From positions 28,892,001-28,956,000 of the forward strand of contig CM075101.1 of NCBI GenBank assembly GCA_037576195.1: 64,000 bases of DNA, read 5' to 3'. Positions within the stretch are counted from its first letter, which is position 1. Every line of letters starts with the position of its first letter. The position numbers and the translations under genes are program-made. The notes under the pieces were generated by a model, which saw only the letters and a program-made list of their open reading frames with translations, had not been told where the DNA came from and searched no databases. Below are positions 60,618 to 64,000 of the stretch, piece by piece. Origin of the DNA: Phytoseiulus persimilis (taxonomy: Eukaryota; Arthropoda; Arachnida; Mesostigmata; Phytoseiidae).

Positions 60618-60743
60618 CACAGATGCATAGAGGAAGCATATTGGAGCTACAGAAATGGTTCATCGAAGCTCGACAGTGAAATACTTTACAGAATACTCTC
60701 GTTGATTCTACGGGAGAGCCAGTCTTGAATGTTCGAAGCACAA

Positions 60744-60756
60744 TTCGTGAAGGTTT
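60744..60756. promoter_or_regulatory. Heat-shock element 2 upstream of HSP10
   Basis: TTC-GT-GAA followed by GG-TTT, giving two perfect pentamers and one near match, at about -130 from the ATG. Weaker than element 1 on its own. Confidence 0.4.
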
Positions 60757-60874
60757 CCGTCGGCATGCATGAACCGGCGTTCGAATTAGCGAAGGCCCTG
60801 GTTGTTGAGATATGCGTTACGGAGACATAACTAAGCAACTCGTCTAATCTCCAGTCTGTCTCTTCCTTACAGAA

Positions 60875-61180
60875 ATGGCCGCCGCCGGACGTCGTTTGAT
60901 CCCACTTCTCGATCGCATCCTCGTGGAGAGGTTTGCCCCGGAGATCAAATCCAAGGGAGGCATCCTTCTCCCGGAGCAAAGTCAGAACAAAGTCCAAACG
61001 GCCACTGTGGTCGCAGTCGGTGATGGAGGATATTCCAAAGACGGTCAACGTATTCCAGTTTCAGTGAAGGCCGGTGACAAAGTCGTTCTGCCAGAATACG
61101 GAGGTCAGAAGATCGAAGTAGACAAGAAAGAGCTCTTCATCTTTAGGGATTCGGACATCCTCGCCAAATGGCAGGATTGA
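60875..61180 (+). CDS. HSPE1: 10 kDa heat shock protein, mitochondrial (chaperonin 10)
   Basis: Co-chaperonin that caps HSP60 in the mitochondrial matrix and drives folding cycles. Complete at 101 residues, the usual length. Recognisable blocks are RRLIPLLDRILVERF, the mobile loop KSKGGILLPEQSQNKVQTATVVAVG, VSVKAGDKVVLPEYGG, and FIFRDSDILAKWQD at the end. It starts at ATG 60875, with a splice acceptor (TTCCTTACAG) two bases before it, so a leader exon is likely upstream. Two heat-shock elements lie within 280 bp. It is tail-to-tail with HSP60, its partner, 1.24 kb away. Confidence 0.96.
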   Translation: MAAAGRRLIPLLDRILVERFAPEIKSKGGILLPEQSQNKVQTATVVAVGDGGYSKDGQRIPVSVKAGDKVVLPEYGGQKIEVDKKELFIFRDSDILAKWQD

Positions 61181-61197
61181 TGGTTCAGGAGTATAAC

Positions 61198-61203
61198 AAT
61201 AAA
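61198..61203 (+). terminator. Poly(A) signal of HSP10
   Basis: AATAAA 17 nt after the HSP10 stop at 61178-61180. Confidence 0.6.
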
Positions 61204-62191
61204 CCCTTAGATTGTCGCTTGTCATCATTGTAGAAAAGAAGAACAAAAATGAATCAATGCCTCTGATGATGATGCGTACTGTAAACTGGAGAAACACACA
61301 CACATCTCACAAACAAACACACATTGAATAAATTTCCAATCCTGATTTCTACAACCTCATGTTTTCGCTGCCCGTGTATTTTTGCTGCCCGGACTCACGT
61401 CCTTGGAAAGCTCTTCCATTTTAGGATAGGCCGAGAAGTTTCCATGCGAATCAGACCAGCGAATCAAAGTGAAATGCGAAGCAAACAATCTCTAGCAGTC
61501 ATCCCAGATTTCTTTTCGTTCCCCCGTAGCGTTTCGAGAAACTCATGGGGTTCAGAATACTGTGTTCGAATTTCCTCGATTGTCGACAGTAACCTTCTGA
61601 GTGGAATTGGAGAGCCCAGATTCAATGTGAAGGAACTCCGCATTTCTCAACGTCGAGCTGCCAAACGGAAACTCATCGAACCAATTCCCGACAACGTTAT
61701 TTCGCGCTCCTCTTGTAACCGTAAGAAACGGAGAGAGGCCAGGATAGAGCGTTTACGGAGGGAAGCGCAAAATAACGTAGTCGGATACGAATGGAGACTC
61801 GACAGTCGGAAATTCCGAGCTACGACGTTTCGAATTTGGGCTCTTGAATTACCCCGAGAGCCCTTCTGCGCGTAGCAAACTCATTTTCCAACGAGGATTG
61901 TCAGCCGTCGCATTCGTGTGGATTATGTTGTCTTCCACATGTGCGTACCAGATATGTTCTCGAAGAGTCTAGAATGTGGCTCCTATCAGTTGAGAGGCCC
62001 TCCCAACTTCCTCGAGCAACCTAGAGGCTCGATGGCACAACATAAACCAGAGCGTGGCACGGACGGGAAAGAGCGCGTGGCTTCAGCTTGGGTAATGATT
62101 GCATCAGTAAACGCATGTTGGAGCCAGCTCTTCTCAGGAGATTCAGCGGACCGTTTCTAGGCAAAACAAAGTCAAATTAGAGTAAAGGGAA
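61204..62191. other. Convergent spacer between HSP10 and HSP60
   Basis: About 1 kb between the two 3' ends. A CA-rich tract lies near 61297-61323. A plus-strand frame of 183 codons (61324-61875) has a basic segment (RRAAKRKL, NRKKRREARIERLRRE) but no recognised family, no upstream promoter and no start context. I regard it as doubtful. Confidence 0.35.
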
Positions 62192-62197
62192 TTTATT
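62192..62197 (-). terminator. Poly(A) signal of HSP60
   Basis: AATAAA on the minus strand, about 230 nt beyond the HSP60 stop at 62425. Confidence 0.5.
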
Positions 62198-62424
62198 CAC
62201 TAATAATAGTGCATCCAGGATATTTTTCATGGTACCGATCGATGAATAGAGCGTTTGTTTGTACAGAGCTTATTGAATGCCCGTAGTTTGTTCAATGGTG
62301 CTTGCCTACTCGTCATCAGATGTCTCGAGGTCGAAATGTACCAAAAATGATGAACACGCCTATGATACAACTTGTATGTATATAAATTCTAGTCTCTTTA
62401 AAAATGAATCTATGAGAAGGCCGA

Positions 62425-63911
62425 TTACATCATGCCGCCCATTCCTCCCATTCCACCCATGCCGCCCATACCGCCCATGCCTCCAGCGCTTTCTTTTTCA
62501 TCCTTTGGCAAATCGACGATGACGGCTTCAGCAGTCGTCAGGAGAGACGCTACTCCGGACGCATCGGTCAGAGCTGTCCTCACCACCTTGGTGGGATCGA
62601 TGATGCCAGACTTGATCATGTCAACGAATTTGTCGTTGGCAGCATCATAGCCGAAATCTCTCTCTTTGGATTCGATGATCTTGTTGACAATCACAGATGC
62701 GTCCACGCCGGCGTTGGTAGCGATCTGAGTAGCAGGCATGCGGAGCGCCTTCTTGACAATCTCAACACCCAATTTCTGTTCCTGCGTCTCGCACTTCATG
62801 CTTTCGAGAGCGGGGAGACAGCGGATGAGAGCGGTTCCTCCTCCGGGAACGATGCCCTCTTCGACAGCGGCCCTGGTCGCGCAGAGTGCGTCGTTGACTC
62901 TGTCTTTCTTCTCGTTGACTTCAACCTCAGAGCTCCCACCGACCTTCAGAAGAGCCACCCCGCTCGAAAGACGAGCGAGACGTTCGCTGAATTTCTCTTT
63001 CTCGTATTCGGAGGTGGAAATCTCGATCTCATCCTTGATTTGATTGACTCGGCGATCAATATCGGCCTTCTGACCCTTGCCCTTCAGGAACAGAGTGTCG
63101 TCCTTCGTGATGGTGACCTCTCCAACCTGACCGAAATCTCCCATTTGGATATCTTCAAGCTTGACGAGATTGGCCTCATCTCCGAAAACAATGCCTCCGG
63201 AAGCGATGGCCATGTCATGCAGGGTGTTCTTACGATTGTCTCCGAAACCTGGAGCTTTGACGGCAGCAACTTGGAGACCAACCTTGAGTCTGTTGAGAAC
63301 TAGCATGGACAAAGCTTCCCCATCAACATCTTCAGCCACTATGATGAGAGGACGACGAGCTTGGTTGGCTATCTCAAGGGCGGGGATCAGTTGTTGAGCG
63401 CTCGAGATTTTCTTCTCCGAGAACAGCAGGAGAGCGTCTTCAAACTGAACTTTAGCACCCTTGGCGGTGTTGATGAAGTATGGCGAGATGTAACCACGAT
63501 CGAACTTCATGCCCTCGATAACTTCGAGCTCATCAACCAGAGTCTTGCCATCCTTAACGGTGATGACGCCATCGCGACCGACTTTCTTCATCGCGTCTGA
63601 GATCAGAGTTCCCACAGCGACATCTCCGTTGGCTGAAATAGTGGCTACCTGGGCGATTTCCTCAGGAGTGGTGACGGGCTTGCTCAGCTTTTTCAGCTCT
63701 TCCAGGCACGTGTCGACAGCTTGCATCACACCACGACGGATCTCGATCGGGTTGGCACCCTTCGAGATCTGATTGAAACCTTCGCGGGCGATTGCACGAG
63801 CTAGGATCGTAGCGGTTGTTGTTCCATCTCCAGCTTCCTCATTAGTGTTGTTGGCAACGTCTTGAACGAGCTTGGCACCGATGTTTTGGAATTTGTCTTT
63901 CAGTTCGATAC
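62425..63911 (-). CDS. HSPD1: 60 kDa heat shock protein, mitochondrial (chaperonin 60), last exon; N-terminus beyond window
   Basis: Mitochondrial matrix chaperonin that folds imported proteins with HSP10 and ATP. A single exon of 494 codons is visible, against a full family length near 573, so only the presequence and about the first 80 residues lie right of the window. The exon begins after CTCCTAAG at 63912, completing a split codon, at [20 protein letters not shown]. The ATP-site GDGTTTAT, the block [48 protein letters not shown] (with the catalytic Asp), and the Gly-Gly-Met repeat tail ending MM are all present. Bases 63912-64000 look like intron. There is no disruption. Confidence 0.97.
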
Positions 63912-64000
63912 CTTAGGAGAAGAGACTTCTTCAGTTCTCGAGGGTTTTTATCGGAAGCTGGCTTCCGCACGATGGCTTGAAGAAATAAACCAGACGGAAA

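Noticed and set aside
61324-61875. 183-codon frame between HSP10 and HSP60
   Set aside because: No family, no promoter or splice context. The basic C-terminal part is not diagnostic. Kept only as a remark in the spacer entry.
60875-63911. Classical bidirectional HSP10/HSP60 promoter
   Set aside because: The genes converge in this window, so the space between them is 3' to both.

Overview
The window is eukaryotic, most probably from an arthropod and plausibly a mite (Acari). The support is spliced genes with short GT-AG introns (about 84-440 bp), AATAAA signals just after stop codons, a TATA plus TCAGTT (arthropod initiator) promoter, and animal-type proteins: TFIIH subunit p34, phosphohistidine phosphatase, mitochondrial HSP60 and HSP10, secreted type-B carboxylesterases. 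The species cannot be named from the sequence alone; the mite assignment is inference.

Layout. 1-412: last exon of a GTF2H3/TFB4 gene that starts left of the window. 413-9878: long stretch with no recognisable gene. 9879-12799: two convergent genes for secreted helical proteins with the same architecture (MKFAIA signal peptide, one phase-2 intron); the minus-strand one has a well-formed core promoter and a 14-nt leader exon. 14593-15679: three-exon phosphohistidine phosphatase (janus/PHPT1) gene. 17991-20207: fresh 1.1-kb tandem duplication of unidentified sequence. 21817-58189: a carboxylesterase cluster. Its members are A (+), then a 14-kb array of a 45-bp satellite, pseudogene B (-), decayed esterase remains with a small satellite island, and C, D, E, F (all -). 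All intact members share a single phase-0 intron placed just before the HGG oxyanion-hole motif. B and C lie in a 2.9-kb segmental duplication; B carries two nonsense codons. E is intact but has lost the nucleophilic serine (GFDAG). C, D and F end in xxEL tails like the ER-retention ends of vertebrate carboxylesterases. 59023-59424: terminal exons of an immunoglobulin-domain protein. 60600-63911: HSP10 (+) preceded by heat-shock elements, facing tail-to-tail the HSP60 gene (-), which runs off the right edge.

Functionally the esterase cluster (ester hydrolysis, detoxification-type enzymes) is the main accessory region. It shows the usual course of gene family expansion: recent duplication, point-mutation death, deep decay, and one intact copy that probably lost catalysis. 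The satellite array sits inside this cluster, and both satellite blocks abut decayed esterase fragments. Long open frames in the satellite follow from its period being 3 x 15 and are not good evidence of genes.
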